Assembly (NCBI GenBank): GCA_046348685.1
Contig: JAXMDT010000006.1
Span: 34,790 to 98,789 of the forward strand
From: JAXMDT01 sp046348685
GTDB taxonomy: Bacteria; Pseudomonadota; Alphaproteobacteria; Rickettsiales; UBA998
DNA length: 64,000 nucleotides
Direction of reading: 5' to 3'
Position 1 is the first letter of the stretch. Every line of letters begins with the position of its first letter. Below are positions 50,172-59,065 of this stretch, piece by piece. Position numbers and translations under genes: made by a program. A model generated the notes under the pieces. The model saw only the letters and a program-made list of their open reading frames with translations, did no database searches and was not told where the DNA came from.

Positions 50172-51028
50172 TCGACTGTCCGTTCTATACTCAAAATCCT
50201 GCGTGACTTCTTCCAGTGGTTAGCAATCCACCCGCAATGCATCCGAAAAGTGGATGGACGCGCTATTACATATCTTCGACTTTCCAATAACGACGAACGG
50301 GCGGGGCGCGCGACGCGTGAGCAACCAGCGCCATCGATTGAAGAGGTACATACGGTTCTTGAGGCTATGCCGACTAACACGGACGTAGAAAAGCGAAACA
50401 GGGCATTGATAGCCTGTCTTGCACTGACTGCAGTACGCGATGCAGCTTTGATTAGCCTGAAGGTAAAAGACGTTGACCGGGCAAATCGGGAAATCTGGCA
50501 AGACCCAAAACACGTGAACACCAAGAACCGGAAGGGCATTAGCACCTTTTCATGTCATTTGATCCTTTATGGGAGACGATATTCATGGACTGGCTTGATC
50601 ACTTGCAATCGTTAGGCTTTACGGGAGAGGATGCGCTATTCCCAAAAGAGCTTATGGTTTGCCGCCCGGAAACTATGCAGTTTGAATCAGCTGGTTTATC
50701 TCGCGATCACTGGGCAAACGCGAAGCCAGTACGCGACATATTAAAGGCAGCCTTTGCTGCTGTCGGATTGCCCTATTACAGACCGCACTCGTTTCGAAAG
50801 ATGCTAGGGACATGGGCGCTAGAAAACTGTTCTCAGCTGCAATATAAAGCGCTTAGCCAGAATATGGGGCATGATCATATTATGACAACCTACAATCCAT
50901 ACGGGGAGCTAAATGACCACGCCCGGCGAAAGGCAATAGACTCTATAGGGAAGCAGGATGCAGACTTGCAGCATATATCAAACGAAGCAATTTTTGCCGA
51001 AGTGCAAAGACGGATGGAAAGGAGTTAA
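50172..51028 (+). pseudogene. tyrosine recombinase/integrase, 5'-truncated and frameshifted
   Basis: The region from 50172 encodes the core-binding and first catalytic parts (ILRDFFQWLAIHPQC, the first catalytic Arg in LTAVRDAALISLKV). A single frameshift near 50540 moves the rest into the next frame, with HSFRKMLGTW (His-x-x-Arg), MGHDHIMTTY and the Tyr nucleophile. The N-terminal SAM-like domain start is missing where the RND remnant abuts. It lies next to the 3' end of tRNA-Lys, as expected for the integrase of a tRNA-targeted island. Confidence 0.85.
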
Positions 51029-51058
51029 ATGAGGATTGCCTAGCTATGTAGCAATAAA

Positions 51059-51346
51059 TTAGTGCTTGCTAAACGCTATAGTAAAAATTGCTACACCTAC
51101 CGCGATAACTGCAGCGATAGCTGCTATCCAAGCAGCATTTTTCGCGCTTCGAGCTATGTGTATTTGTTCTGCATGTGACGCATCACTACGTCTGCGCTCC
51201 TGAGATTCTAACCATTCTTTGGCTAAAGCCAATTTATCTCCGACATCGCCATATTTCTTCGTTACGATTCTTACCCGCACTTCTTCCTCGCCGAGCGCTT
51301 CTAGCTCTGCCCAAAATTCTTCTTTCGTATATGTTGACTTGGTCAT
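51059..51346 (-). CDS. small C-terminally anchored membrane protein
   Basis: The 95-residue protein (from the ATG at 51346; an ATG at 51370 adds 8 residues) has a charged helical N-terminus (YTKEEFWAELEALGEEEVR) and one C-terminal membrane helix (WIAAIAAVIAVGVAIFTIAF). Such proteins occur often as island or prophage cargo, and no function is known. It lies between the integrase remnant and the tRNA-Lys gene, and it is the only intact coding gene I see within the island. Confidence 0.65.
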   Translation of the reverse strand: MTKSTYTKEEFWAELEALGEEEVRVRIVTKKYGDVGDKLALAKEWLESQERRRSDASHAEQIHIARSAKNAAWIAAIAAVIAVGVAIFTIAFSKH

Positions 51347-51429
51347 GATGTTATTCGCCTGAGGTAGCAACGAGGTAGCAACGACAAAAATTGATCTACT
51401 TTATGATTTCGCTAAAACTTTGATATAAA

Positions 51430-51505
51430 TGGTGATCCCGGCGCGACTCGAACGCGCGACCCTCTGATTAAAAGTCAGATGCTCTACCGGCTGAGCTACG
51501 GGATC
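51430..51505 (-). tRNA. tRNA-Lys (anticodon UUU)
   Basis: The minus strand folds as a standard 76-base tRNA. The acceptor stem GATCCCG pairs with CGGGATC, followed by A and an encoded CCA. The D-arm is AGCTCAGCCGGTAGAGC, the anticodon stem TCTGA/TCAGA has loop CTTTTAA, and the T-arm is GCGCGTTCGAGTCGCGC. The 3' end points toward the integrase remnant, so it is the probable attachment target of the island. Confidence 0.97.
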
Positions 51506-51511
51506 TCCGGA

Positions 51512-51634
51512 AAATTTGCGATGCTGGATGCCTAGCCCCGGTTTTCTGTGCTTCCGTTGCTCACGTACTAAATGTACGCTCCGCTACGGGTCTCGAAAAC
51601 CAGGCCTATCCATCTCAGCCTGGCAAATTTTTAA
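51512..51634. repeat. long imperfect palindrome, copy C
   Basis: The ~123-bp imperfect inverted repeat has outer arms AAAATTTGC and GCAAATTTT, inner arms with GGTTTTC and GAAAACC, and the centre TTGCTCACGTACTAAATGTA. The 39-base core near 51551-51590 matches copy A with one mismatch. It lies just upstream of the tRNA-Lys gene. Confidence 0.75.
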
Positions 51635-51866
51635 CTTCAACGCCCGCGAGAGCAGGCGTTTGGAAGGCCAGAACATAGTGGGACGCATCCCGTTGTCAAT
51701 AAAAATGAATGCGCCTTGAACCGACAGCCCAAATCCCCGGCATGAATGGGATTTTTCCGACAGGTCTGTCCTACCGGCAGCTGTTTTTAGCGTGCCGATG
51801 ACATAATGCTTGATTTCAATGCCGATTTGACGCATCTGATGGATTGAAAATTTATTTCGGATCGCC
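51635..51866. other. gap upstream of bamA
   Basis: No gene is supported here. A small hairpin AACGCC/GGCGTT lies near 51639-51660. The bamA promoter must be in this stretch, but I see no clear box. With copy C it makes a 361-base non-coding interval between tRNA-Lys and bamA. Confidence 0.5.
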
Positions 51867-54188
51867 GTGCTGAACTATTTGTCGTCCAACTGCCCCCGCT
51901 TGCTGCGCCATACGGCGCTGGCCACCGCACTCATGCTGACTACGGCAAGCATCGGCTTTATACCGATGACCGCTGAAGCGGCTATTTCCGGTGAACAACG
52001 CATCAGCCGCATCGATATCAAGGGCTATGAGCGGATCGAGGCGACGACCATTCTCAGCTACTTCGGCCTGCACGAGAATCAGACTGTTACTAATTACGAT
52101 ATCGACAAGGCGGTCAAAAACCTGTTCGCCACCGGCTTTTTTGCCGATGTTTCGGCCGATATGTCGGATGACGGCACGCTAACCTTGCGTGTTCTCGAAA
52201 ATCCGATGGTCAACCGTGTCGTATTCGAAGGCAATAAATACTTTGAAGATGATGATCTCGAAAAAGAAATCCAGCTCAAGCCGCGCTCCATTTATACCCG
52301 TCCGCGCATCCAGAGCGATGTGTCCCGTTTGCTCGAAGTCTACCGTCGTTCGGGTCGTTTCTCTGCCAAGGTGACGCCGAAGCTGATTTCGCGTGACCAA
52401 AACCGCGTCGATATCGTGTTCGAGATCACGGAAGGCGAAGTCACCCGTGTGGCCGGCATCAACTTCATCGGTAACGAGCAGTTCAGCAGCTCAACGCTGA
52501 AGGACGTGATCAAAACCAGTGAAGAATGCTGGTATTGTTTCATCACGGATTACGATAAATACGATCCCGACCGCCTGCTGGTGGATGAGGAAATGCTGCG
52601 CAAATTTTACACCTCGCAGGGTTATGCCGATTTCGACGTCAAGTCTTCGGTCGCCGAGCTTTCGCAGGATAAAAAATCCTTCTACATCACGTTTACGATC
52701 GAAGAGGGGCCGCGTTATAATTTCGGCACGATCGGCTTCAAGAGCGAGCTCCCCGGCACGAATACGAATAAATTCAAGGAACTGGTTACCACTACGACCG
52801 GAGAGCTTTACAACGCCGACGAAGTCGAAACCTCGATCGACGCCATGGTCGATGAACTGGGGAATCAGGGCTTTGCATTCGTCGATATCGAGCCGCAGCT
52901 GGAACGCCTGCCGGACGGCAAGACCATCAATCTGGTTTATAATATTCAGGAAGGCCCGCGCGTTTATGTCGAGCGCATCGATATTACCGGTAACGTGCGC
53001 ACGCTGGATGAAGTCATCCGCCGCGAATTCCGCCTCGCCGAGGGCGATCCCTACAGCACGGACAAGCTGCGGCGCTCCGAACAGCGCCTGCGCAACCTCG
53101 GCTTCTTTGAGGACGTGAAGATCAGCAACGAGCAGGGCACGGCGCGCGATAAAACCAAAATCAAAGTCGATGTGAAAGAAGCTTCCACCGGCGAAGTAAC
53201 GCTCGGCGCCGGTTTCTCCTCAACCGACGGGGCATTGGCCGATATCGGTATCCGTGAGAAGAACCTGCTCGGTCGCGGCCAGGATCTGCGCCTGCGCGGA
53301 TTGTTCGCGACGCAGCGCCAGCAATATGATCTTGGCTTCACCGAGCCTTATTTCCTTGGCCGCGAAGTTGCCGCCGGGTTCGATCTCTTCCGCATCACGC
53401 AGGATTTCAGACAGGAAAGCTCGTTTGACCGTGAATCGAACGGCGGTCGCATACGCTTCGGGTATGCCGTCACCGAACATCTGAAACAGAACGTTCGCTA
53501 CTCTTACGAGCAGACCGATATCACTAACATCCGCTCCGATGCATCGCGCTTCGTCAAGGAGCAGGCGGGCACCAACGTCACCTCGATGATTGGCCAGTCG
53601 CTCATCTACGACCGCCGCGACAATTCGATCGACCCGACGGATGGCTATTATGCCGAACTTGATACCGATGTGGCGGGGATCGGCGGGGACTCCAAATTCT
53701 TCCGGCCGGAAGTAAAATCAGCCGTATACTATTCGCTCGCGCCGCAATGGACGACCTCGCTCGCCGGTACTGCAGGCTATGTGATTCCGTTTGACGACGA
53801 AGTGGAAATCCAGGACCGCTTCTTCATCGGCGGGCGCACGTTCCGCGGTTTCGATAACTCCGGTATCGGCCCGCGCGATATCACGACGAATGACGCGCTT
53901 GGCGGAAACGTTTACTATGTCGCCACGCTGGAGCAGAGCTTCCCGCTCGGCTTGCCGGACGACCTCGGTTTCAAAGGCTCGATCTTTACCGATGTCGGCA
54001 GCTTATGGAATGTGGATGACACCGGCCCCGAAGTCGTCGATAGCTCCGCACTGCGTGCATCGGTCGGTTTCGGCCTCTCCTGGCGCTCGCCGTTCGGCCC
54101 GATCCGCGTCGACCTCGCCGTGCCGGTTCTCAAGGAAGATTACGACGAGGAAGAACTCTTCCAATTCAACTTCGGCACGAAGTTTTAG
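51867..54188 (+). CDS. bamA: outer-membrane protein assembly factor BamA
   Basis: The 773-residue essential Omp85 protein inserts beta-barrels into the outer membrane. A signal sequence covers about residues 1-38 (ALATALMLTTASIGF...AEAAI). Five POTRA domains follow to about residue 425 (for example RISRIDIKGYERIEATTILSY, MVNRVVFEGNKYF, RVYVERIDITGN). The Omp85 barrel has the FFIGGRTFRGFD (VRGF-type) loop motif and ends with an aromatic residue (FGTKF). It starts with GTG at 51867. It is followed by the usual skp-lpx series, but one orphan gene intervenes. Confidence 0.96.
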   Translation: MLNYLSSNCPRLLRHTALATALMLTTASIGFIPMTAEAAISGEQRISRIDIKGYERIEATTILSYFGLHENQTVTNYDIDKAVKNLFATGFFADVSADMSDDGTLTLRVLENPMVNRVVFEGNKYFEDDDLEKEIQLKPRSIYTRPRIQSDVSRLLEVYRRSGRFSAKVTPKLISRDQNRVDIVFEITEGEVTRVAGINFIGNEQFSSSTLKDVIKTSEECWYCFITDYDKYDPDRLLVDEEMLRKFYTSQGYADFDVKSSVAELSQDKKSFYITFTIEEGPRYNFGTIGFKSELPGTNTNKFKELVTTTTGELYNADEVETSIDAMVDELGNQGFAFVDIEPQLERLPDGKTINLVYNIQEGPRVYVERIDITGNVRTLDEVIRREFRLAEGDPYSTDKLRRSEQRLRNLGFFEDVKISNEQGTARDKTKIKVDVKEASTGEVTLGAGFSSTDGALADIGIREKNLLGRGQDLRLRGLFATQRQQYDLGFTEPYFLGREVAAGFDLFRITQDFRQESSFDRESNGGRIRFGYAVTEHLKQNVRYSYEQTDITNIRSDASRFVKEQAGTNVTSMIGQSLIYDRRDNSIDPTDGYYAELDTDVAGIGGDSKFFRPEVKSAVYYSLAPQWTTSLAGTAGYVIPFDDEVEIQDRFFIGGRTFRGFDNSGIGPRDITTNDALGGNVYYVATLEQSFPLGLPDDLGFKGSIFTDVGSLWNVDDTGPEVVDSSALRASVGFGLSWRSPFGPIRVDLAVPVLKEDYDEEELFQFNFGTKF

Positions 54189-54296
54189 CAGGCGTGTAAG
54201 CCATTGATTTAATGACGTCTCGATAAAGCAAAGTTAATCATATCTTCATACAACTTAAACATGTTTCTGATATAATTCAGTGGCATTGAGGTAGAT

Positions 54297-55130
54297 ATGT
54301 TTGAAGCGACTAAAGGCGAACGGGCTGCATTGGCGCTGCTTGACTATGTCGTTAAGCATAAGAGTGACATCTATTTGAAGATTGATGCCAGTAAATTTTC
54401 CAGGCTGCCTAGAATGCGAAATGTTGCACGTACAGAAGAAATTGAAACGCGATTTAACGACGGATATCCCTATGAATATCCTTATTCGATCGTGCGTTTA
54501 CCCGACTACGAAGCGCATAAGAGAGCTACGTATTTGCATATAGCGGATTCTGAATCGCTACAGATAAACAAGAAGGAACAAGAATTTTTAGAAAACGAAT
54601 TATTAATCAGCATACCGGTAGCGACACCGCCGAGTGCTGTCGCAGCACAGAGTAATGCATTTCAAGGTATACTTAAAAATTTCTTTTTAAAAAAGAGTGA
54701 TGCTCTCTTAACTTTCGAGCCGCATTTTGAAGAGGTTAAGCCTGGAGAATATACTCTTCAAATTACTTATAAGCAGTATGAATTTTTAAAAGATTACGCC
54801 AATAAACGCACAACAAGTCGTTTGAAGGGGTTTATTGAAAAAGTCTCCGAACGCCAGACAGGGGATTTTTCTGATATCCTTAAGTGGCCGGAAGTTACAT
54901 TGCAAAAGAAGCAATTGGCGAATTTGGATGCAAAGCTTGATAGGCCTAACAGAACAAAACCAAACGGACTTGACCCAACAATTACTGAATTAGCCGCCGA
55001 TCCGACATCCTCTAATATTGAGGCATTGGTTAGGGCAGGAAAGCTGGTAACCGCAGCAGAGCTTGATAGGCGCCGTGAGGCAAAACTTGCAAAAAAGGAT
55101 AAAGGCGACGGCACACCAGAAAGAAGCTAG
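54297..55130 (+). CDS. AT-rich orphan inserted between bamA and skp
   Basis: The 277-residue protein is unrecognised. It is soluble and mixed alpha/beta, with charged helices (EQEFLENELLISIP), LTFEPHFEEVKPGEYTLQIT and a lysine-rich C-terminus ending LAKKDKGDGTPERS. There is no signal peptide, although its neighbours act in the envelope. Its own TATAAT-like box lies at 54271-54276, and an ATCATATCTTCATACA just ahead partly recalls the shared orphan motif. Codon use and composition are AT-richer than bamA and skp, suggesting later arrival in a conserved operon joint. Confidence 0.65.
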   Translation: MFEATKGERAALALLDYVVKHKSDIYLKIDASKFSRLPRMRNVARTEEIETRFNDGYPYEYPYSIVRLPDYEAHKRATYLHIADSESLQINKKEQEFLENELLISIPVATPPSAVAAQSNAFQGILKNFFLKKSDALLTFEPHFEEVKPGEYTLQITYKQYEFLKDYANKRTTSRLKGFIEKVSERQTGDFSDILKWPEVTLQKKQLANLDAKLDRPNRTKPNGLDPTITELAADPTSSNIEALVRAGKLVTAAELDRRREAKLAKKDKGDGTPERS

Positions 55131-55189
55131 CCAGCCGCATTTTTTCCTGTTAAACGGTTCTTCCTTATTCATTTATTGTGGAGTTTTCG

Positions 55190-55717
55190 ATGAACCGCCT
55201 TGTTTCGCTATTTGTTTTGTCCGTGATGCTGCTGGCCGCTGGGAATGCGTCGGCGGAGCAGAAATACGTCGTCGTCAACATTCAGAAAATCATGCAGCAG
55301 GCAACCGCCGCTGCCGCCGCACGCGACCAGCTGAAAGCCAAGAAAAATCAATTCCAGGAAGAAGCGACCAAACAGGAAAGCGCGCTCCAGAAGGAAGACC
55401 AGGAACTCGCGAAGCAGCGTACCGTTCTCTCCCAGGAAGCGTTCCAGGAAAAAGTGACCGCATTCCGTCAGAAAGCCGCCGGCGTGCAGCGTGATGTGCA
55501 GGAAAAAAGCGCCAAGCTGACCAAAGCATTCAATTCCTCCATTCTCACCATCCAGAAAAGCGTGACCGATATCATTACCGCAATGTCGAGAGAAAAAGGA
55601 TTCGATGTGGCTATGCCTGCTTCGCAAGTGCTTTATTACGACCCGTCGCTCGATGTCACGGATGAGGTGCTCGCCCGTCTGAACAAACAGCTTCCCACCA
55701 TGAAAGTTCAATTCTAG
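55190..55717 (+). CDS. skp: periplasmic chaperone Skp/OmpH
   Basis: The 175-residue protein has a signal peptide (MNRLVSLFVLSVMLLAAGNASA, cleavage after ASA). Next come the family start KYVVVNIQKIMQQ and a long charged coiled coil (the Skp tentacles, residues ~45-130), closing with the small body domain. It delivers unfolded outer-membrane proteins to BamA. The start is ATG at 55190 with GGAG upstream. A GTG four codons earlier is an alternative. lpxD starts 17 bases after its stop. Confidence 0.92.
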   Translation: MNRLVSLFVLSVMLLAAGNASAEQKYVVVNIQKIMQQATAAAAARDQLKAKKNQFQEEATKQESALQKEDQELAKQRTVLSQEAFQEKVTAFRQKAAGVQRDVQEKSAKLTKAFNSSILTIQKSVTDIITAMSREKGFDVAMPASQVLYYDPSLDVTDEVLARLNKQLPTMKVQF

Positions 55718-55734
55718 CCTGTAGGCGGATCGTA

Positions 55735-56772
55735 ATGGCCGATCCACGGTTCTTCGAAAACAGCGGCGCGATTTCACTCACGGCAATTGCCGAGATCACC
55801 GGCGCTACGGTTGCAAACGTCTCGTCCAAAGATGTCAAAATCAAGGATGTGGCGCCGCTTGACCGCGCCGGGCCGGAGGACATCGGGTTTCTCGATAATG
55901 CAAAGTACGTCGATAGTTTCCGCGCCAGCCGCGCCGGTGCCTGTTTCATCCGTGAGAAGCATGTGCGCGATGCGCCGGCCAGCATGGCGGTGCTGATTAC
56001 GGAAGACCCGTACCGCTGCTATGCACTGGTAGCACAGAAATTTTATCCTTTCATTCCGCTGACCGAAAATATTTCGAGCGCGGCGCACATCGATAAAAGC
56101 GCCAAGCTGGGCAAGAATCTTTGCATCGCGCCCGGCGCCGTGATCGGGAAAAACGTGGAGATTGGCGACGGCTGCATGATCGGCGCGAACGCGGTAATTC
56201 ATGACGGCGTCAAGATCGGAACAGATACGCGTATTGGAGCACTGTGCTCCATCAGCCATGCCTACATCGGCGACCATGTGATCATTCACCGTAGCGTGCA
56301 TATCGGGCAGGACGGATTCGGCTTTGCGCTTGGGCGCGAGGGGCACGTGAAAGTACCGCAGCTCGGGCGCGTTATCATTGAGGATCATGTGGAGATCGGG
56401 GCCGGTACCTGCATCGATCGCGGCACAGGGCCGGATACGGTTATCGGCGAGGGTACCAAGATCGACAATCTCGTGCAGATCGGCCATAACGTGCAGATCG
56501 GCCGCGGCGCGGTGATCGTGGCGCAGGTCGGTATTTCAGGTAGCACGCGCATCGGCGACGGCGCCGTGCTCGGCGGCCAGGTCGGTATCGCGGGTCATCT
56601 GCGTATCGGGGCAGGGGCACGCATTGCAGCACAGGCCGGTGTCATGAGCGACATTCCTTCCGGCGAAACCCATGGCGGTTCGCCTTCGGTTCCCATCAAA
56701 GACTGGCACCGCCAGACCATCGCCGTTGCACAACTCGTCAAACAAAGGAAGAATCATGACGATGGAAAATAG
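55735..56772 (+). CDS. lpxD: UDP-3-O-acylglucosamine N-acyltransferase
   Basis: The 345-residue enzyme adds the second acyl chain in lipid A synthesis. It has an N-terminal uridine-binding domain (GPEDIGFLDNAKYVDSF, residues ~40-60), then a left-handed beta-helix of hexapeptide repeats (residues ~105-300) with the catalytic His in VQIGHNVQIG, and a C-terminal helix (HRQTIAVAQLVKQRK). The length is normal. The last 17 bases overlap the fabZ start. Confidence 0.95.
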   Translation: MADPRFFENSGAISLTAIAEITGATVANVSSKDVKIKDVAPLDRAGPEDIGFLDNAKYVDSFRASRAGACFIREKHVRDAPASMAVLITEDPYRCYALVAQKFYPFIPLTENISSAAHIDKSAKLGKNLCIAPGAVIGKNVEIGDGCMIGANAVIHDGVKIGTDTRIGALCSISHAYIGDHVIIHRSVHIGQDGFGFALGREGHVKVPQLGRVIIEDHVEIGAGTCIDRGTGPDTVIGEGTKIDNLVQIGHNVQIGRGAVIVAQVGISGSTRIGDGAVLGGQVGIAGHLRIGAGARIAAQAGVMSDIPSGETHGGSPSVPIKDWHRQTIAVAQLVKQRKNHDDGK

Positions 56773-57226
56773 TATCATCGATCCCAGCCTGAAGATGGTG
56801 GATCATGAGCGGATCAAGGAAATGATTCCGCACCGATACCCCTTTCTGCTCGTGGACAAGGTCGTCAATTTGAAGCCGAAAGAATCTGCCATCGGGATCA
56901 AAGGCGTGACGTGCAACGAGCCTTTTTTCGTGGGGCATTTTCCAAAGCAGGCAGTAATGCCGGGCGTTCTCCTGGTGGAATCCATGGCGCAGACAGCGGC
57001 AATCCTTGTGGTGCATACGCTGGGTGCGGAAGCGGAGGGAAAGCTGGTATATTTCATGTCGGTGGAAAATGCGCGGTTCCGCAAACCCGTCGTGCCCGGC
57101 GACCAGCTGCATGTGCATGTAAAAGTCATCCAGCACCGCGCCAATGTCTGGAAATTCGACGGCGAATGTAAAGTTGACGGCAAAACGGTTGCCGAGGCGA
57201 CATTTGCAGCCATGATCATGAATTAA
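56756..57226 (+). CDS. fabZ: 3-hydroxyacyl-[acyl-carrier-protein] dehydratase FabZ
   Basis: The 156-residue hot-dog enzyme dehydrates 3-hydroxyacyl-ACP. IPHRYPFLLVDKV and the active-site FVGHFPKQAVMPGVLLVE, with catalytic His and Glu, are intact. AAGGAAG precedes the ATG at 56756, which lies inside the end of lpxD, so translation is coupled. Its place between lpxD and lpxA is standard, reflecting competition for 3-hydroxyacyl-ACP. Confidence 0.96.
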   Translation: MTMENSIIDPSLKMVDHERIKEMIPHRYPFLLVDKVVNLKPKESAIGIKGVTCNEPFFVGHFPKQAVMPGVLLVESMAQTAAILVVHTLGAEAEGKLVYFMSVENARFRKPVVPGDQLHVHVKVIQHRANVWKFDGECKVDGKTVAEATFAAMIMN

Positions 57227-57292
57227 ATTTCACCAGGATGGGTAACTATTTTTTCCGCATTCTGGCGAATTTAGAAAAAATAATGAGTTAGT

Positions 57293-58024
57293 ATGACCAA
57301 TATTCACGCGACAGCAATCATTCACCCTAAGGCGAAGGTGGCAAAGAGTGCCTTGATAGGGCCGTATTGCATCGTTGGTGAGCATGTCAGCATAGATGAT
57401 AACGTTGAGTTGAAATCGCACGTGGTTGTTGAAGGCAGAACAACGATTGGCGAGGGCACGAAAATCTTTCCGTTTGCATCCATAGGACATGCACCGCAGG
57501 ATTTGAAATTCAAGGGCGAAACCTCAACGCTCACTATCGGCAAAAACAATATGATTCGCGAACATGTGACGATGAATCCCGGCACCGAGGGCGGCGGGAT
57601 GATGACAAAAGTAGGCGACAATTGTCTGTTCATGGTCGGCACGCACGTAGCACACGACTGCCAGATCGGAAACCATGTCATCATGGCCAACAATGCGACG
57701 CTGGCCGGCCATGTCACAGTCGGGGATCATGCGATTATCGGCGGGCTGGCTGCCGTGCATCAATTCGTTCGGATCGGTGAGCATGCGATGATAGGCGGAC
57801 TTTCAGGCGTGGAAAACGATGTAATTCCGTATGGCGCCGTCATCGGCGAGCGGGCGGGGCTGGCCGGGCTGAATATTATCGGTCTTAAACGCCGTAATTT
57901 CGACCGCGAGACCATACATGGGCTGCGCGCCGCCTACACAATGATCTTCGAGGAAACCGAAGGTACGCTGGCCGAACGCGCCGAAAAAGCCAAACAGGAA
58001 TTTTTCGAGATTGATGCGGTGTAG
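57293..58024 (+). CDS. lpxA: UDP-N-acetylglucosamine acyltransferase with early amber stop
   Basis: The 243-residue enzyme performs the first step of lipid A synthesis. The hexapeptide beta-helix, the catalytic His in FMVGTHVAHDCQIGN, and IGERAGLAGLNIIGLKRRNF are present. The frame stops at TAG (58022-58024) after FFEIDAV, while the next 16 codons in the same frame read QIVDFIHSASKRSIST before TAA, which resembles the normal LpxA C-terminal helix. The protein is therefore ~17 residues shorter than expected unless the amber codon is read through. The main catalytic part is untouched. Confidence 0.94.
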   Translation: MTNIHATAIIHPKAKVAKSALIGPYCIVGEHVSIDDNVELKSHVVVEGRTTIGEGTKIFPFASIGHAPQDLKFKGETSTLTIGKNNMIREHVTMNPGTEGGGMMTKVGDNCLFMVGTHVAHDCQIGNHVIMANNATLAGHVTVGDHAIIGGLAAVHQFVRIGEHAMIGGLSGVENDVIPYGAVIGERAGLAGLNIIGLKRRNFDRETIHGLRAAYTMIFEETEGTLAERAEKAKQEFFEIDAV

Positions 58025-58075
58025 CAGATCGTGGATTTCATCCATTCCGCGAGTAAACGCTCTATTTCCACTTAA
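58025..58075 (+). other. untranslated ancestral C-terminus of lpxA beyond an amber codon
   Basis: Sixteen in-frame codons (QIVDFIHSASKRSIST) and a TAA follow the lpxA TAG without a frameshift. Their pattern (hydrophobic helix, then SKR) fits the end of LpxA proteins, such as the VKAFTDFFARSTRG type. The stretch is either lost by one recent nonsense mutation or reached by readthrough. Confidence 0.6.
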
Positions 58076-58200
58076 TTTGCTTTCTGTACGGCTGCAAATA
58101 AGGGTTTACCAAACTTCCGGTACTCATGTATTAATACTACATTCCTTTCCGGCTTTTGCTAAACCCTTCTTTTCGCCACAACAGAAACCAATTTTTTATT

Positions 58201-59064
58201 ATGCAGACACAATTAGCCCAGACAGAAGCTCCCTCCACGGCACCGATCGGCCTCATCGCCGGTAAGGGTTCGCTGCCGCTGCATGTGCTTTCGGCTTGCC
58301 GGGAAAAAGGCAGGCCGGTTTTCATACTGGCGCTGACGGATACGACACCGGTAAGCCATGTGCAGCACGTCGATCATGCCTGGGTGCGTCTCGGTGAAGT
58401 GGGAAAAGCGATTTCGCTGCTCCGTGAGCGCGATATCAAGGAAGTCGTGATTGCCGGCAAGATCGAACGGCCTAGCATTACTTCGCTCAGACCGGATGCG
58501 AAAGGCATGCTCCTGCTCTCTAAGCTGGGCGGCAGCCTGCTTGCCGGTGATGATGCGCTGCTTTCCACGATTGTGCGTTTTTTCGAGGGCGAAGGGTTCA
58601 CGATCACCGGTGCGGATGATGTCATCAAAAGCCTGCTGGTACCGGTGGGCGTGCTGGGTAAATATGCGCCGGACAAAACAGCGGACGCGGATATTAAAAA
58701 GGGTGTCGATGTCGCGCGCGCCATTGGCGCTCTCGATATCGGCCAGGCAGTCATCGTGCAGCAGGGACACGTCCTTGGCGTGGAAGCGGTTGAAGGAACA
58801 GATGCGCTGATCGCGCGGGCCGCCGGACTGAAACAAGCCGATAGCGGCGGCGTGCTGGTGAAAGTGAAAAAGCCAGGCCAGGAGCGCCGTGTGGACCTGC
58901 CTGCCATTGGATTGATGACGGTAAAAGCGGTTGCCCATGCGGGATTTGCAGGGATTGCCATCGAAGCGGGCGGCGCCTTGATGCTGGACAGGGAAGCGGC
59001 TATTGCCGAAGCCGACGCGCTCGGTATTTTTGTCGTCGGCATCGGATTGAACAGCTCGACGTAA
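58201..59064 (+). CDS. lpxI: UDP-2,3-diacylglucosamine pyrophosphatase LpxI
   Basis: The 287-residue DUF1009-family enzyme replaces LpxH in alphaproteobacteria and makes lipid X. The start IGLIAGKGSLPLHVLSAC, KEVVIAGKIERPS, GDDALLSTIVRFFE and the C-terminal HAGFAGIAIEAGGALMLDRE are typical. The ATG at 58201 gives the family N-terminus; an in-frame opening from 58156 is less likely. The last stop base is one base from the lpxB ATG. Confidence 0.94.
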   Translation: MQTQLAQTEAPSTAPIGLIAGKGSLPLHVLSACREKGRPVFILALTDTTPVSHVQHVDHAWVRLGEVGKAISLLRERDIKEVVIAGKIERPSITSLRPDAKGMLLLSKLGGSLLAGDDALLSTIVRFFEGEGFTITGADDVIKSLLVPVGVLGKYAPDKTADADIKKGVDVARAIGALDIGQAVIVQQGHVLGVEAVEGTDALIARAAGLKQADSGGVLVKVKKPGQERRVDLPAIGLMTVKAVAHAGFAGIAIEAGGALMLDREAAIAEADALGIFVVGIGLNSST

Positions 59065-59065
59065 T

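Noticed and set aside
44825..51028. Indels explained only by sequencing error
   Set aside because: Genes on both sides are intact over many kilobases, whole segments (pump C-terminus, membrane-fusion gene, polymerase N-terminus) are missing, and one join is a true fusion. True decay is more likely, though read data would settle it.
44800..51505. Direct repeat of the tRNA-Lys 3' end marking the other attachment site
   Set aside because: I found no second copy of the tRNA 3' sequence near the left edge, so the attachment pair is not claimed.
58022..58024. Genome-wide reassignment of TAG
   Set aside because: TAG serves as the evident stop of other genes here, such as those ending at 4414 and 5887, so only a local event is supported.
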